A stretch of DNA of 64,000 nt from Xenorhabdus poinarii G6 (GCF_000968175.1 NZ_FO704551.1:1984001-2048000), one strand, 5' to 3'. Counted from the first letter of the stretch, positions 18,863-29,210 are shown. Notes: a model not told the origin generated them from the sequence alone. Translations and numbers: made by a program.

Positions 18863-21364
18863 ATGAGTAGTGGTACAATTATGCCAACATATTTTATTTC
18901 AATCTTTATTTTATGTTTCTCCGTATTGTTATCATTACCCGTTACAGCCAAAAATTATTTCCGGTTATCTGCATTAGAATTAGATGATACTCAATCAGCG
19001 ATTGATTTAAGCGTATTTTCACTCCCCGGCGGTCAATTACCGGGTCAGTATCAGGTGGACATATTTCTTAATGGGAAAGAGAAAGAGACAAAAAAGATTA
19101 ATTTTATTAAACGTAAAAATGGGAAACTGTTTCCACAACTAACGGTCAATAATTTAAAACAGTTTGGCGTAAAAATGTCAGCTTTCCCTGCGCTGATGAA
19201 ACTCTCTCCTGAACAAGTTATTGATGATATTAGCGAATATATTTCACAGGCTTCGACTTCATTTGATTTCTATAAACAACGTCTGGATATCAGTATTCCA
19301 CAAGCAGCTTTGGATACTCAAGCCAGAGATACTGTGGCATCACATTTATGGCAACATGGAGAGACAGCCTTTTTAATGAGCTATAATTTTAGTGGTTCGG
19401 AGAATGATAGTAATCATACCAAAAATCAAAATTATTTTTTAAATTTACAAAGCGGAATAAATATCGGTGCCTGGCGTATAAGGAATCAATCCGTTTATGA
19501 CGATGGTTCTGAGAAAAACAAAGATGAGAATCGTTTTTCATCCATTAACAGCGACATTCAACGGGACATTCCAGCACTGAAAAGCCGACTAATCCTTGGC
19601 GAAACCTTTACTAACGGAGATATATTTGAAAGCGTACCGTTTATCGGTGCTTCTATGACATCCGATAACTTGATGTTGCCCAGCAGCCAGCGTGGATTTG
19701 CGCCAATTATCCGTGGTATTGCCCAAACCAATGCGCGCGTAACGATTCGCCAAAATAATTACGTCATCTATGAAAGCTATGTTCCGCCGGGACCTTTTGT
19801 CATTACGGATCTCTATTCAATCTCCGGCTCCGGTGATTTGGCTGTCACGATCACTGAAAAGGACGGGCGGCAGCGTAAATTTGTGCAACCATTTTCATCA
19901 GTGCCAATGATGCAGCGAGAAGGACAATTAAAATATCAGCTTACCCTTGGGCGTTACCGTTATTACCATGCTAACGCTGATAAACCTTATTTTAGCGAAG
20001 CGACTTTTATCTATGGGCTCTCCAATCGGTTAAGTCTGCTCTCTGGTATTCAGATAGCAGAAAACTACCGGGCGTTTAACGCTGGTCTGGGGATGGGTTT
20101 AGGTCGTTTTGGGGCGATTTCTCTGGATATGACACAAGCAGATGCCTGGTTGCAGGGAAATGAACATCGACAAGGGCAGTCATATCGAATTCAATATACG
20201 AAATCTATTGAGGCAACGGGGACATCCCTGACTTTCGCCGGGTATCGCTATTCCACACCAGAATACTATTCATTTGCAGAGATGAATGAATATTCAGTAA
20301 GAAAAGAAACCCGCTATGCGCAAAATAAGCGTAGCCAGTTGCAGCTAACCCTGAACCAGGGAATGGGGGATTTTGGCAGTCTGTATGTCTCTGCCTATCA
20401 GCAGGATTACTGGGGGAAAAAAGGCACCGACCAGTCATTATCTGCGGGTTATAACATTAACCTTGCCGGGATCAGCTATGGACTGAATCTTTCCTATAGT
20501 GCCAATCATGAATCCATTAAGAGTAAGGATATGCAGGCATCGTTTAACCTCTCTATTCCACTGGATAAGTGGTTGTCTAATGGCTGGGTCAGTTACAGCA
20601 TGAATAGAAATGGCCACAGTCGAAGAAGCCAACAATTGATGATTAGAGGCAGCGCATTGGACGATCATGCCTTGTCATATAGTATCCACGGAGAACACAG
20701 CAATAATATAGAAGGGACGAGCGGCGGGGCCTCGCTGGAATATCGCCATTCTTCTGGTCGTGTGAATCTGGGCTATAGCTACAGCGAAAAGAGCCGATCG
20801 CTTAACTATGGGTTGTCTGGCGGTCTTGTTGCCCATCAAGATGGCATTACATTTTCCCAATCATTGGGTGAGACCGTGGCACTGGTTAAAGCGGCGGGGG
20901 CAGCAGAAACAAAAATTTTGAATCACAGTGGGATTAAAACGGATTCACGTGGCTATGCCGTCATCCCATCGGTTGAACCCTATACTTACAACCGGGTTGC
21001 CCTGGATACTGAAATGTTGGCTGATGGCGTTGACCTTGACAACGCAGTGCAACACATTGTACCGACTCGCGGTGCCGTAGTTGCTGCCGATTTTCGCGTC
21101 CGTCAGGGACACCGGATATTGGTGACATTACGTTACAACGGCAAACCCGTACCTTTTGGTGCCAGCGCAACGTTAATAAACAGTGACAGTAGCGGGATTG
21201 TTGGTAATGACGGTGAGCTGTATTTGAATGCTGTCCCTGAGCAGGCAGAAATAAAAGTACAGTGGGGAAAAAATAAAGGTCAACAATGTGATGCAAAAAC
21301 AGATTTATCAATGCTGACCGAAAAGACCGGCGTATTACAGCTGGCGGCTGACTGCCGCAGATAA
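18863..21364 (+). CDS. Fimbrial outer-membrane usher (FimD/PapC family)
   Basis: Outer-membrane assembly platform for the pilus. 833 residues, the normal length. A signal peptide precedes an N-terminal domain (L-S-V-F-S-L-P-G-G-Q-L-P-G-Q-Y-Q-V-D-I-F-L-N-G). The beta-barrel follows, with the plug segment S-Q-R-G-F-A-P-I-I-R-G-I-A and P-P-G-P-F-V-I-T-D-L-Y. The C-terminal domains end with paired Cys residues and C-R-R. An alternative ATG lies six codons downstream (18881). Confidence 0.95.
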   Translation: MSSGTIMPTYFISIFILCFSVLLSLPVTAKNYFRLSALELDDTQSAIDLSVFSLPGGQLPGQYQVDIFLNGKEKETKKINFIKRKNGKLFPQLTVNNLKQFGVKMSAFPALMKLSPEQVIDDISEYISQASTSFDFYKQRLDISIPQAALDTQARDTVASHLWQHGETAFLMSYNFSGSENDSNHTKNQNYFLNLQSGINIGAWRIRNQSVYDDGSEKNKDENRFSSINSDIQRDIPALKSRLILGETFTNGDIFESVPFIGASMTSDNLMLPSSQRGFAPIIRGIAQTNARVTIRQNNYVIYESYVPPGPFVITDLYSISGSGDLAVTITEKDGRQRKFVQPFSSVPMMQREGQLKYQLTLGRYRYYHANADKPYFSEATFIYGLSNRLSLLSGIQIAENYRAFNAGLGMGLGRFGAISLDMTQADAWLQGNEHRQGQSYRIQYTKSIEATGTSLTFAGYRYSTPEYYSFAEMNEYSVRKETRYAQNKRSQLQLTLNQGMGDFGSLYVSAYQQDYWGKKGTDQSLSAGYNINLAGISYGLNLSYSANHESIKSKDMQASFNLSIPLDKWLSNGWVSYSMNRNGHSRRSQQLMIRGSALDDHALSYSIHGEHSNNIEGTSGGASLEYRHSSGRVNLGYSYSEKSRSLNYGLSGGLVAHQDGITFSQSLGETVALVKAAGAAETKILNHSGIKTDSRGYAVIPSVEPYTYNRVALDTEMLADGVDLDNAVQHIVPTRGAVVAADFRVRQGHRILVTLRYNGKPVPFGASATLINSDSSGIVGNDGELYLNAVPEQAEIKVQWGKNKGQQCDAKTDLSMLTEKTGVLQLAADCRR

Positions 21365-21373
21365 AAGGAATTT

Positions 21374-22348
21374 ATGATGTTTAATTTTGAATGTAATAAT
21401 CACTTGCAGATTAAAGTTAGTCACTTTTTATTGGTCTTATTCATTGTCATTATCGCGAGTAGTTATGCAACACAGGTGACAGCGGCAAACTCAGTATGTA
21501 CAGCCAATAATAAGATTCAGACAGTCACATTTGGTGATATTTCTGTTGACTCTAATAAAACAGCTTTTCCATACAAGGAAGAAAAAATCGGGGGAGAGGT
21601 GTATGTCGAATGCCAGAAAAAAATATTCGGCCAAAATATATATGTACACTCTATCAGCGGAACAGTCGGTCATCCCAGCAATGATGGCTTTTATCATACC
21701 AGTCTTTCTGGTGTCAGATTTAAATGGATCCTCACCGTGCTAGGTTTGGCAGAGCAGTTCATGGTACAGGGTAGTGTAAGAGGGATCGGCAATAAAAAAA
21801 CGTTTGGCAGTAAATTTATAATAGCGATCGATAATAAAGTTCAATCCGGAACAGTTGAAGACATAATCATAAAGATGGCTCGTCTAGATGAGAATAAAAA
21901 ATATACCGGAGAGATTTTGTACGAATATATCATCCCTAAATTTAATATCACGGCAAGATCTTGTGAAATAACCACCCCAGCTATTAATATTCCGATGGGA
22001 ACCGTATTAAAAAGTCATTTTAAAAACATAGGTGATACCGCTGGTGGACGCTCTTTCGAGATTGGTGTGCAATGCAAAGGAGCTCCGAACGCGAATATTA
22101 CCTGGGAGCCGGGAAAGGCGAATATAAATGGCGTAATAAATGCTGATGCCACCTCATCAGCAACAGGGATTGGCATTCAAATTTTAGATGACAAAAGCAA
22201 TCCTGTGGAATTTGGTAATAAGCAAGATCTCGGCACGATAAATACTTCGAAGACATTATCATATATGGCAAAGTATTATCAAACCAGTCACCCCGTCACT
22301 GCCGGTAGCGTTAATGCCACGGCCACCTTTACTATCGATTATAAGTGA
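21374..22348 (+). CDS. Fimbrial tip adhesin-like protein
   Basis: Last gene of the fimbrial operon, 9 bp after the usher, with a good ribosome site (AAGGAA). 324 residues: signal peptide to about A-N-S, an N-terminal domain of about 160 residues that should carry receptor binding, and a C-terminal pilin domain (about 195-324) with paired Cys (S-C-E-I and Q-C-K-G) ending T-F-T-I-D-Y-K. The two-domain layout fits FimH-type tip adhesins. The N-terminal domain is not one I recognise, so the ligand is unknown. Confidence 0.8.
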   Translation: MMFNFECNNHLQIKVSHFLLVLFIVIIASSYATQVTAANSVCTANNKIQTVTFGDISVDSNKTAFPYKEEKIGGEVYVECQKKIFGQNIYVHSISGTVGHPSNDGFYHTSLSGVRFKWILTVLGLAEQFMVQGSVRGIGNKKTFGSKFIIAIDNKVQSGTVEDIIIKMARLDENKKYTGEILYEYIIPKFNITARSCEITTPAINIPMGTVLKSHFKNIGDTAGGRSFEIGVQCKGAPNANITWEPGKANINGVINADATSSATGIGIQILDDKSNPVEFGNKQDLGTINTSKTLSYMAKYYQTSHPVTAGSVNATATFTIDYK

Positions 22349-22392
22349 TGGAGAGATAGCCATTCATCTGTATTTGTGCATATTAATCCATA

Positions 22393-22422
22393 ATAAGGTG
22401 ATCATCTAAATGATCACCTTAT
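22393..22422. terminator. Perfect hairpin between fimbrial operon and flhA
   Basis: A 13-bp perfect stem (AATAAGGTGATCA pairing) with a 4-base loop lies between the convergent adhesin gene and flhA. T-rich bases on both sides suggest a bidirectional terminator. Confidence 0.75.
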
Positions 22423-22445
22423 CTTCATTATGTTACTTATCAGGA

Positions 22446-24533
22446 CTATCTCGCACCGCCAATCGTCGCTGTCATTCTGATCTGACGATTATCAGTGATT
22501 TCAAGATTAGACAGAACAACCAACTGAGGCAATATACGCCGCAAGAAACGAGATAACAGAGGACGCAGTGCGTGATTGACCAACAAGACCGGAGGCGCTC
22601 CCAACATTTCCTGACGTTCCAATGCCTCCGCGGCCTGACGCTCCAAACTTTCTGCCAGACCCGGCTCCAATCCGCCGCCATTTTGCAGTGCTTGAAGCAG
22701 CAACCTTTCCAGCCCTGCATCCAGACCAATAACTTTGATTTCATCTGCACCGGGAAACCATTGTTGCGCAATGGCCCGGCCAAGTGCGATTCGGATCATC
22801 GCCGTCAATTCATAAGGATCTTTCTGTATTGGTGCGTGTTCTGCCAGTGTTTCGATAATGGTACGCATATCGCGAATCGGTACTTTCTCCGCCAGTAAAT
22901 TTTGCAGGACTTTATGCAACGTTGTCAGGCTAACAATATCAGGAATAAAATCTGCCGTCAGTTTCGGCATTTCCTGACTGACGCGCTCAAACAATTGCTG
23001 CGCTTCCTGTCTGCCAAAGAGTTCACTGGAATGCTGTGAGAGTAAATGGTTTAAGTGAGTTGCAACAACCGTGCTGGATGCCACAACGGTAAAGCCCTGC
23101 ACTTGTGCTTGTTCCCTTAAACTGTCATCAATCCAGACAGCAGACAAACCAAAAGCCGGATCTGTCGTTAAGTCACCTTGTAATTCGCCGACAGCCCCAC
23201 CCGGATTAATCGCTAACCAACGTCCCGGATGTGCTTCGCCACGACCAATTTCGACCCCTTTCATCATGATCCGATAACTGGAAGGCGCCAATTCAAGGTT
23301 GTCCCGGATATGTACGACGGGTGGCAGGTAACCCACTTCTTGCGCAAACTTTTTACGGATACCGCTGATACGTCCCAGCAATTCTCCGTTCTGACGAAAA
23401 TCAACCATCGGGATCAGGCGATAACCAACTTCCATTCCCAGAGGATCTTCCAGTTGAACATCAGACCATGAAGCTTCTGCGGTTTGTTGCTGATCTTCGA
23501 CCTTTTTCATTTCTTCGTGTTGTGCAACCAGCGGATTTTTATCTTTACGTAATAAAAAATACCCTACGCCCGCCAAGGCGGCCGTAAACAACAAAAAGAC
23601 AAAATTGGGCATTCCCGGTACTAACCCCAAAAGACCGAGTACTCCCGCACTCAACATCATGACTTTTGGGTTATTGAAAAGTTGAGTCACCATTTGTTGA
23701 CCCACATCTTCATCCGTCGCCACTCGGGTGACAATCACACCCGCCGCAGTAGAGATGATTAATGCCGGTAACTGAGCAACCAAACCATCACCAATGGTCA
23801 GCAATGTGTAAGCTTCTGCGGCCTCCCCCAAAGCCAACCCATGTTGAGCAACACCGACGATCAATCCGCCAATCACGTTGATCACCAGTATCATCAATCC
23901 GGCGATGGCATCACCGCGCACGAATTTACTCGCCCCATCCATTGAACCGTAGAAATCCGCTTCCTGTGTCACTTCAGCACGACGCTTTTTGGCGTCATCT
24001 TCACCAATCAATCCGGCATTCAGGTCAGCATCAATCGCCATCTGTTTACCGGGCATACCATCCAGGACAAAGCGCGCGCCAACTTCCGCAATACGCCCGG
24101 CACCTTTGGTAATGACCATAAAGTTAATCAGGATCAGGATAACGAAAACGACAATACCAATGGCAAAATTACCACCGACAAGAAAATGTCCAAAGGCTTC
24201 CACTACCTGCCCTGCTGCCTCTGAACCAGTATGGCCTTCCATCAGAATGATCCGTGTGGAAGCCACGTTCAGAGACAAACGCAATAAAGTTGAAAAGAGC
24301 AAAATCGTCGGAAAGGCAGCGAAATCCAGTGTCCGGCGAGTAAACATCGCCACCAGCAACACCATGATGGAAAGTGCGATATTAAACGTGAAGAGTAAAT
24401 CGAGCAAAAATGGTGGCAAAGGCAACACCATCATCGACAAGATCATAAGGATCAGGACAGGCCCCGCAAGCATCTGCCACTGAGCGCCTTTTATGTTTCC
24501 CGATAAACGTAGTAATGAGGCCAGATTAGCCAT
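22446..24533 (-). CDS. flhA: Flagellar export gate protein FlhA
   Basis: Largest subunit of the flagellar export gate; couples proton flow to export and docks chaperone-substrate complexes. From the E. coli-like start (MANLASLLRL) it has 695 residues: about eight membrane helices to residue ~330, the FHIPEP core with G-A-G-R-I-A-E-V-G-A-R-F-V-L-D-G-M-P-G-K-Q-M-A-I-D, and a cytoplasmic C-domain. The start overlaps the flhB end by 8 bp. The next downstream gene is fimbrial; no flhE follows. Confidence 0.98.
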   Translation of the reverse strand: MANLASLLRLSGNIKGAQWQMLAGPVLILMILSMMVLPLPPFLLDLLFTFNIALSIMVLLVAMFTRRTLDFAAFPTILLFSTLLRLSLNVASTRIILMEGHTGSEAAGQVVEAFGHFLVGGNFAIGIVVFVILILINFMVITKGAGRIAEVGARFVLDGMPGKQMAIDADLNAGLIGEDDAKKRRAEVTQEADFYGSMDGASKFVRGDAIAGLMILVINVIGGLIVGVAQHGLALGEAAEAYTLLTIGDGLVAQLPALIISTAAGVIVTRVATDEDVGQQMVTQLFNNPKVMMLSAGVLGLLGLVPGMPNFVFLLFTAALAGVGYFLLRKDKNPLVAQHEEMKKVEDQQQTAEASWSDVQLEDPLGMEVGYRLIPMVDFRQNGELLGRISGIRKKFAQEVGYLPPVVHIRDNLELAPSSYRIMMKGVEIGRGEAHPGRWLAINPGGAVGELQGDLTTDPAFGLSAVWIDDSLREQAQVQGFTVVASSTVVATHLNHLLSQHSSELFGRQEAQQLFERVSQEMPKLTADFIPDIVSLTTLHKVLQNLLAEKVPIRDMRTIIETLAEHAPIQKDPYELTAMIRIALGRAIAQQWFPGADEIKVIGLDAGLERLLLQALQNGGGLEPGLAESLERQAAEALERQEMLGAPPVLLVNHALRPLLSRFLRRILPQLVVLSNLEITDNRQIRMTATIGGAR

Positions 24534-25677
24534 GACGATTATTTTCTCCAGCAAAATCCAGTGCTGGCGGCACTGGCAGATTTTCAGGTGTTTTCGGTTT
24601 TAGGCCACCTTCCTGTTTCCAACGTCTCAATTGGTAAACCCAGGCGAGCACTTCAGCGACAGCAGCATAGAGCGTCGCAGGAACAAAGCCACCGACTTCG
24701 GCATGGCGAAATAGTGCCCTTGCCAAAGGTGGCGCTTCCAGTGACGGAATCCGATTTTCCGCACCAATTTCTTTAATGCGCAAGGCAATAAGCCCGGCCC
24801 CTTTTGCCAATACTTTCGGGGCGCTCATTTTTTTGCTGTCATATTGCAAGGCAACAGCGTAATGAGTTGGGTTGGTGACAATGACATCTGCCTTTGGCAC
24901 GTCCACCATCATACGTTTACGTGCAGCCGCACGTTGTTGCTGACGTATCCGCGCCTTTACATGTGGGTCCCCTTCTTGTTCCTTAAATTCATCCTTGATC
25001 TCCTGACGGGTCATTCGCAATTTTTTCAAATGGCTGCGGATTTGATAAAACACATCGAATGCTACCATCGGTATCAACATAAATAAGACGATATAGCTGG
25101 CAGACACCAGCATCATCATCGCATCACTCAACGCCATCAATGGCGGCTGAGCCGTCAAATTAAGCATCGTGGGCCAATTAAGCCAGATAAACAGGGCCGC
25201 AGCGCCACCTACCAACGACGCTTTCAAGATAGCTTTGAACAGTTCTGCCAGGGCATTCATGGAGAAGATTTTCTTCAAACCAGAAACAGGATCCAGCTTG
25301 GTCAGATCAAATTTGATCGATTTTGCACTGAATATCAGCCCTCCCATCAGTGCCGGCGCACTGAGCGCAATCAATACCAACCCGATAAATACCGGTAACA
25401 ATGCCCAGGCTGCCTGTTTCAGCAATCGACCCACTTGCTGCACCATCTGTTTGTCATTACTGACTATGTGATGGTCGAAATTAAATCCTTCAAATACCAT
25501 CAATGACAGTTCATGAGTGATCGAATTTCCGCTCATCCAGAGCAGGCTGACGCCGCCTGCTAACATCAATATGGAAGTGAGTTCCCTGGAACGCGCAATT
25601 TGCCCATCTTTACGGGCTTTTTCCCGTTTATGGGGGGTGGGTTCTTCGGTTTTTTCGAGATCGCTATCTTCAGCCAC
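24526..25677 (-). CDS. flhB: Flagellar export switch protein FlhB
   Basis: Export-apparatus protein that switches substrate specificity after autocleavage. 383 residues: E-K-T-E-E-P-T-P-H-K start motif, four membrane helices, and the C-domain with the cleavage motif N-P-T-H in V-I-V-T-N-P-T-H-Y-A-V-A-L. First gene of flhBA; about 215 bp separate it from the symporter gene's terminator upstream. Confidence 0.98.
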   Translation of the reverse strand: MAEDSDLEKTEEPTPHKREKARKDGQIARSRELTSILMLAGGVSLLWMSGNSITHELSLMVFEGFNFDHHIVSNDKQMVQQVGRLLKQAAWALLPVFIGLVLIALSAPALMGGLIFSAKSIKFDLTKLDPVSGLKKIFSMNALAELFKAILKASLVGGAAALFIWLNWPTMLNLTAQPPLMALSDAMMMLVSASYIVLFMLIPMVAFDVFYQIRSHLKKLRMTRQEIKDEFKEQEGDPHVKARIRQQQRAAARKRMMVDVPKADVIVTNPTHYAVALQYDSKKMSAPKVLAKGAGLIALRIKEIGAENRIPSLEAPPLARALFRHAEVGGFVPATLYAAVAEVLAWVYQLRRWKQEGGLKPKTPENLPVPPALDFAGENNRHG

Positions 25678-25892
25678 AGCTTTCCTTGGTGAGCGTTCGT
25701 GGTTACATGCCGATCATCTGCCTTTGGTAAAGGGCAAATAAAATTATGCTAAGCATGACAAAAGCCAAGAAATTCAATGGCGGGAACACTGCAAAATTTG
25801 CGAGGGTATTTGGGGAATTATGACGACAGATGCGAAAAATATGACGATTTTATCGCAATTTTGCACCTTCAGCGCGATTTTTTGTGAAAATT

Positions 25893-25927
25893 AGAGATGG
25901 CGGGTCTCAGCCATCTCTCTATTTTTT
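25893..25927. terminator. Hairpin terminator beside the symporter gene
   Basis: AGAGATGGC (25893-25901) pairs perfectly with GCCATCTCT (25910-25918); CTATTTTTTC follows on the plus strand and AATTTTC on the minus strand. It lies just beyond the symporter stop codon and upstream of flhB, so it should isolate flhBA from the inserted gene. Confidence 0.8.
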
Positions 25928-25947
25928 CACTTTATACTCATCATTTT

Positions 25948-27324
25948 TCAATCTGTTTTAATCAGTGTCTTGATATCCATACGTTCCGCGTTAACATCAC
26001 GGATATGGTCTTTCGTTAAGCGGTAGACCACCGGACTGAGTAATGCAATGGCGATTAAGTTAGGGATCGCCATCATGGCATTGAGGGTATCTGCCAGCAA
26101 CCAGACAAAGCTCAACGACTGAGTAGCGCCAATCGGTAAAGCGATAATCCAGGCAATGCGAAATGGTACGATAGCTTTTGATCCCAATAAATATTGGATG
26201 CATTTTTCACCATAGAAACTCCAGCCCAAAATGGTTGTAAAGGCGAAAATAGCCAGGGCAATGGCAACAACATAGTTACCTCCCGGGAGGACTGACGAGA
26301 AAGAAGCCGCCGTCAGTGTTGCGCCGGTTTGCCCCGTCAGCCAGCCACCGGTAATCACAATAGTTAAGCCTGTTACTGAACAAACGATGATCGTATCGAT
26401 AAAGGTTCCTAACATGGCGATCAACCCCTGACGAATCGGGTTTTGCGTTTTTGCTGTCGCGTGAGCAATCGGCGCACTTCCCATCCCCGCTTCGTTAGAG
26501 AATACACCACGGGCAATACCAAAGCGGATCGCCGCCCAAACGGCTGCACCAGCAAATCCCCCCTGTGCTGCTACTGGCGTGAAAGCGGATTTGATGATTA
26601 AAACAAAGGCCTCGGGGATCATAGTAATATTGAGTGCCAGAACGATAACGCCCGCCCCAAAGTAACCGACTGTCATCACCGGCACCAGTTTACCAGCAAC
26701 ATCAGAAATACGTTTGATGCCACCAATCAACACGGCACCCACTAAAATGACCAGAATTCCTGCGGTGATGGTTTTTTCAATGCCGAAGTTACTTTGCAGG
26801 ACGTCAGCAACGGAGTTGGCCTGTACCGTATTGCCAATACCAAACCCGGCGATACTCCCGAAGAAAGCGAACAGCGTTCCCAACCAAACCCATTTTTTCC
26901 CCAGGCCATTTTTGATGTAATACATCGGACCGCCAATGTAATTCCCGTTTTTGTCCGTCTCGCGGAAACGCACTGCCAGTACGGCTTCTGAATATTTCGT
27001 CGCCATACCCACCAATGCAGTCATCCACATCCAGAACAACGCCCCAGGGCCCCCCATCACAATCGCTGTCGCAACACCGGCAATATTTCCCGTTCCTATC
27101 GTCGCTGACAAGGCGGTCATTAGTGCATTGAAAGGTGAAATTTGCCCTTCACCTTGTTGCTGGTTTTTTTGGAAAAGGAGTCTGAACCCCATTCCCAATT
27201 TACGAATAGGTAAAAAGGACAAGCGGATCTGCATAAAGATCCCAATGCCCAAAAGCCCAATCAGCATAGGAACGCCCCACACTATCCCATTTATTGCTCC
27301 GAGCCATTGTGTAATCAGTTCCAT
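25948..27324 (-). CDS. Sodium:alanine/glycine symporter, AGCS family
   Basis: Inner-membrane secondary transporter that imports small neutral amino acids with Na+. From the preferred ATG (MELITQWLG) it has 458 residues and about ten to eleven membrane helices. The AGCS signature S-A-T-I-G-T-G-N-I-A-G-V-A-T-A-I and G-P-G-A-L-F-W-M-W are clear, as is V-F-S-N-E-A-G-M-G-S-A. It resembles YaaJ/DagA-type proteins. It is a single-gene unit with its own terminator, placed between flhB and cheZ where flagellar genes would normally adjoin; substrate is inferred from family. Confidence 0.92.
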   Translation of the reverse strand: MELITQWLGAINGIVWGVPMLIGLLGIGIFMQIRLSFLPIRKLGMGFRLLFQKNQQQGEGQISPFNALMTALSATIGTGNIAGVATAIVMGGPGALFWMWMTALVGMATKYSEAVLAVRFRETDKNGNYIGGPMYYIKNGLGKKWVWLGTLFAFFGSIAGFGIGNTVQANSVADVLQSNFGIEKTITAGILVILVGAVLIGGIKRISDVAGKLVPVMTVGYFGAGVIVLALNITMIPEAFVLIIKSAFTPVAAQGGFAGAAVWAAIRFGIARGVFSNEAGMGSAPIAHATAKTQNPIRQGLIAMLGTFIDTIIVCSVTGLTIVITGGWLTGQTGATLTAASFSSVLPGGNYVVAIALAIFAFTTILGWSFYGEKCIQYLLGSKAIVPFRIAWIIALPIGATQSLSFVWLLADTLNAMMAIPNLIAIALLSPVVYRLTKDHIRDVNAERMDIKTLIKTD

Positions 27325-27534
27325 ATACACCCTCAGTCGTTTAAGTAACAAGTTGGCAACAAAATTATTTCAATTAAATAAAGAGCATTTTGGAAAAATA
27401 ATCGAGTGATATTTGGCTATTGACCGTAAGAAAAAATTGATACTGTGAGTTCAATCACTCGTTTTAGTTATTTTGTATCCATAAGTATTTACCTGCGGGA
27501 AAAGTTGCCAATCTTCCATTCCATGATGAGTAAA

Positions 27535-28389
27535 TTACTGTGAATGCAAGGATGTTGGCAGCGTAAAGTTTTTGATTAAGTCGATCCACTCTGTCGGCTT
27601 TTCAATGTGTACCGCATGACCACTATCAATCTCTTTATACGTGCTGTTTTTCACATTGTTATGTACTTCACGTACTAAATAAGGCGGAATTAACGTATCT
27701 CTGCTTAATCCAATGATTAAGGTGTGTTTATCTATTTGATTAAGATAGTCTTTTATATTGATGGATAATCCCAAAGCAATCCGTCTTTCTATCCCTTTTT
27801 CTGCCGGTTGGGCGCAGATCCCTTGTATGGTTTGATGCCCCAAAGATGAGAGAAATTCTGAACTGAGCGCATGTGATAGACCAAAAGCCATCGCTGATGT
27901 TTTATCACTCCGTTCCAGATGCAACCAAGTATTGAATATCAATTGATGGCGAGGATCATGATTTGTTGCCCAGGGCGCTGTTAATATTAATTTATTGATC
28001 AGATTCGGATAGTTAGCAGCCACAACAGCCGCAACCACTGCGCCCAGGGAAACGCCGACTAAATCAACCGGGGTGTCACTGCTCGCTCTGATCACAGCCG
28101 CTATTTGCTCTGCTAAGTGCTCAATTGTGACTGTTTCCAGCGGTAGTTCAGAGTGTCCACATCCTGCATAATCAGGGATGATAACGGTTCGCTCACCGTT
28201 AAAAGCCTTTTTTATCTCTCTAAAGCTACTGTTGCCATTACTGTTTGTACCATGCAGGAAAACGATGGGGGTTTTGTTACATGCCTGATCTTCGTGGAAT
28301 TCCTGACGGTAAGAAACAACGGAATCTTTTAACTTAATGACTTTATCAACCGACTTCACAATGTTTTCCTCTGTATGGTTTGAATGCAT
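27535..28389 (-). CDS. Alpha/beta hydrolase
   Basis: 284-residue enzyme of the alpha/beta hydrolase fold, probably cytoplasmic (no signal peptide). Oxyanion segment F-L-H-G-T-N, nucleophile elbow G-V-S-L-G, an acid candidate in S-R-D-T-L-I-P-P and the catalytic His in S-G-H-A-V-H-I-E. Substrate cannot be told from sequence. It lies between the symporter gene and cheZ with about 165-210 bp on each side, and seems to be a monocistronic accessory gene within the motility island. Confidence 0.85.
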   Translation of the reverse strand: MHSNHTEENIVKSVDKVIKLKDSVVSYRQEFHEDQACNKTPIVFLHGTNSNGNSSFREIKKAFNGERTVIIPDYAGCGHSELPLETVTIEHLAEQIAAVIRASSDTPVDLVGVSLGAVVAAVVAANYPNLINKLILTAPWATNHDPRHQLIFNTWLHLERSDKTSAMAFGLSHALSSEFLSSLGHQTIQGICAQPAEKGIERRIALGLSINIKDYLNQIDKHTLIIGLSRDTLIPPYLVREVHNNVKNSTYKEIDSGHAVHIEKPTEWIDLIKNFTLPTSLHSQ

Positions 28390-28553
28390 GTATGTTTATA
28401 CACCCAATTGCAGGAGCCACACTGTGATCTGTACTTCTTTCTAAAATACTCGATTTCTGAAATACCAAGGCGGGCGTTTGGGTCAGCTATCCCGCTTACC
28501 CAAACGCACCTAAAAGATAAAAACGCGGTTCGTTAAAGTAATAACTCTCGTTA

Positions 28554-29210
28554 TCAAAAGCCTAAACTATCCAATAAATCATCAACCTGTGCCTGGTTAG
28601 CAATAACACCAGCATTATTCTGGTTCACTTGAGGGCCGTTAAGAAGACTGTCGTTCTCTTTTTTTGCTTTAGCCATCTGATCAGAAGGGATATTTTCCAT
28701 CAATACCATCACCAACTGCTTTTCCAGTTCCTGAATGACTTCCATCATTCGCTTGATAACCTGTCCGGTCAGATCCTGAAAATCTTGCGCCATCATGATC
28801 TCGAGCAATTGGGCATTGGTAAATGAGGCATAATCGGGCACGATATTCAGGTAATTTCTCGTGTCTGTGACCAATGAACGGGCATCACTCAACTCGACAG
28901 TGTGCGGGTTTGCAAACCATTCATCCCAACGTTGGCTTAACGCTTTAGCTGACGTTTCTAATTCGTTCTGACGGGGCTGCGCAACTTCAACGCAATTCAG
29001 TACCCTTTCAGCCGCCTGTGCCGTCATTTGAACCACATAATTTAATCGCTCTCTCGCATCCGGGATCGCCTCGGCTGCCTGCGCGATGGTTTGATCCAAT
29101 CCCAGTTCGCGTAAACTATCACGCAGCATTCTTGTTAACTGCCCAATACGACTGATTATTTCACTGGTCGAGATCGCCTCATCTCTCGGCATGATTGGAT
29201 TTTCACTCAT
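28554..29210 (-). CDS. cheZ: Chemotaxis phosphatase CheZ
   Basis: Dephosphorylates CheY-P. 218 residues, mostly long helices; the active Gln lies in [14 protein letters not shown], and the C-terminus ([10 protein letters not shown]) is the conserved CheY-binding helix. It is the last gene of the che operon, 9 bp after cheY. Confidence 0.98.
   Translation of the reverse strand: MSENPIMPRDEAISTSEIISRIGQLTRMLRDSLRELGLDQTIAQAAEAIPDARERLNYVVQMTAQAAERVLNCVEVAQPRQNELETSAKALSQRWDEWFANPHTVELSDARSLVTDTRNYLNIVPDYASFTNAQLLEIMMAQDFQDLTGQVIKRMMEVIQELEKQLVMVLMENIPSDQMAKAKKENDSLLNGPQVNQNNAGVIANQAQVDDLLDSLGF

Noticed and set aside
23989..24483. 164-codon plus-strand frame
   Set aside because: Antisense to flhA, low-complexity composition, no motif.
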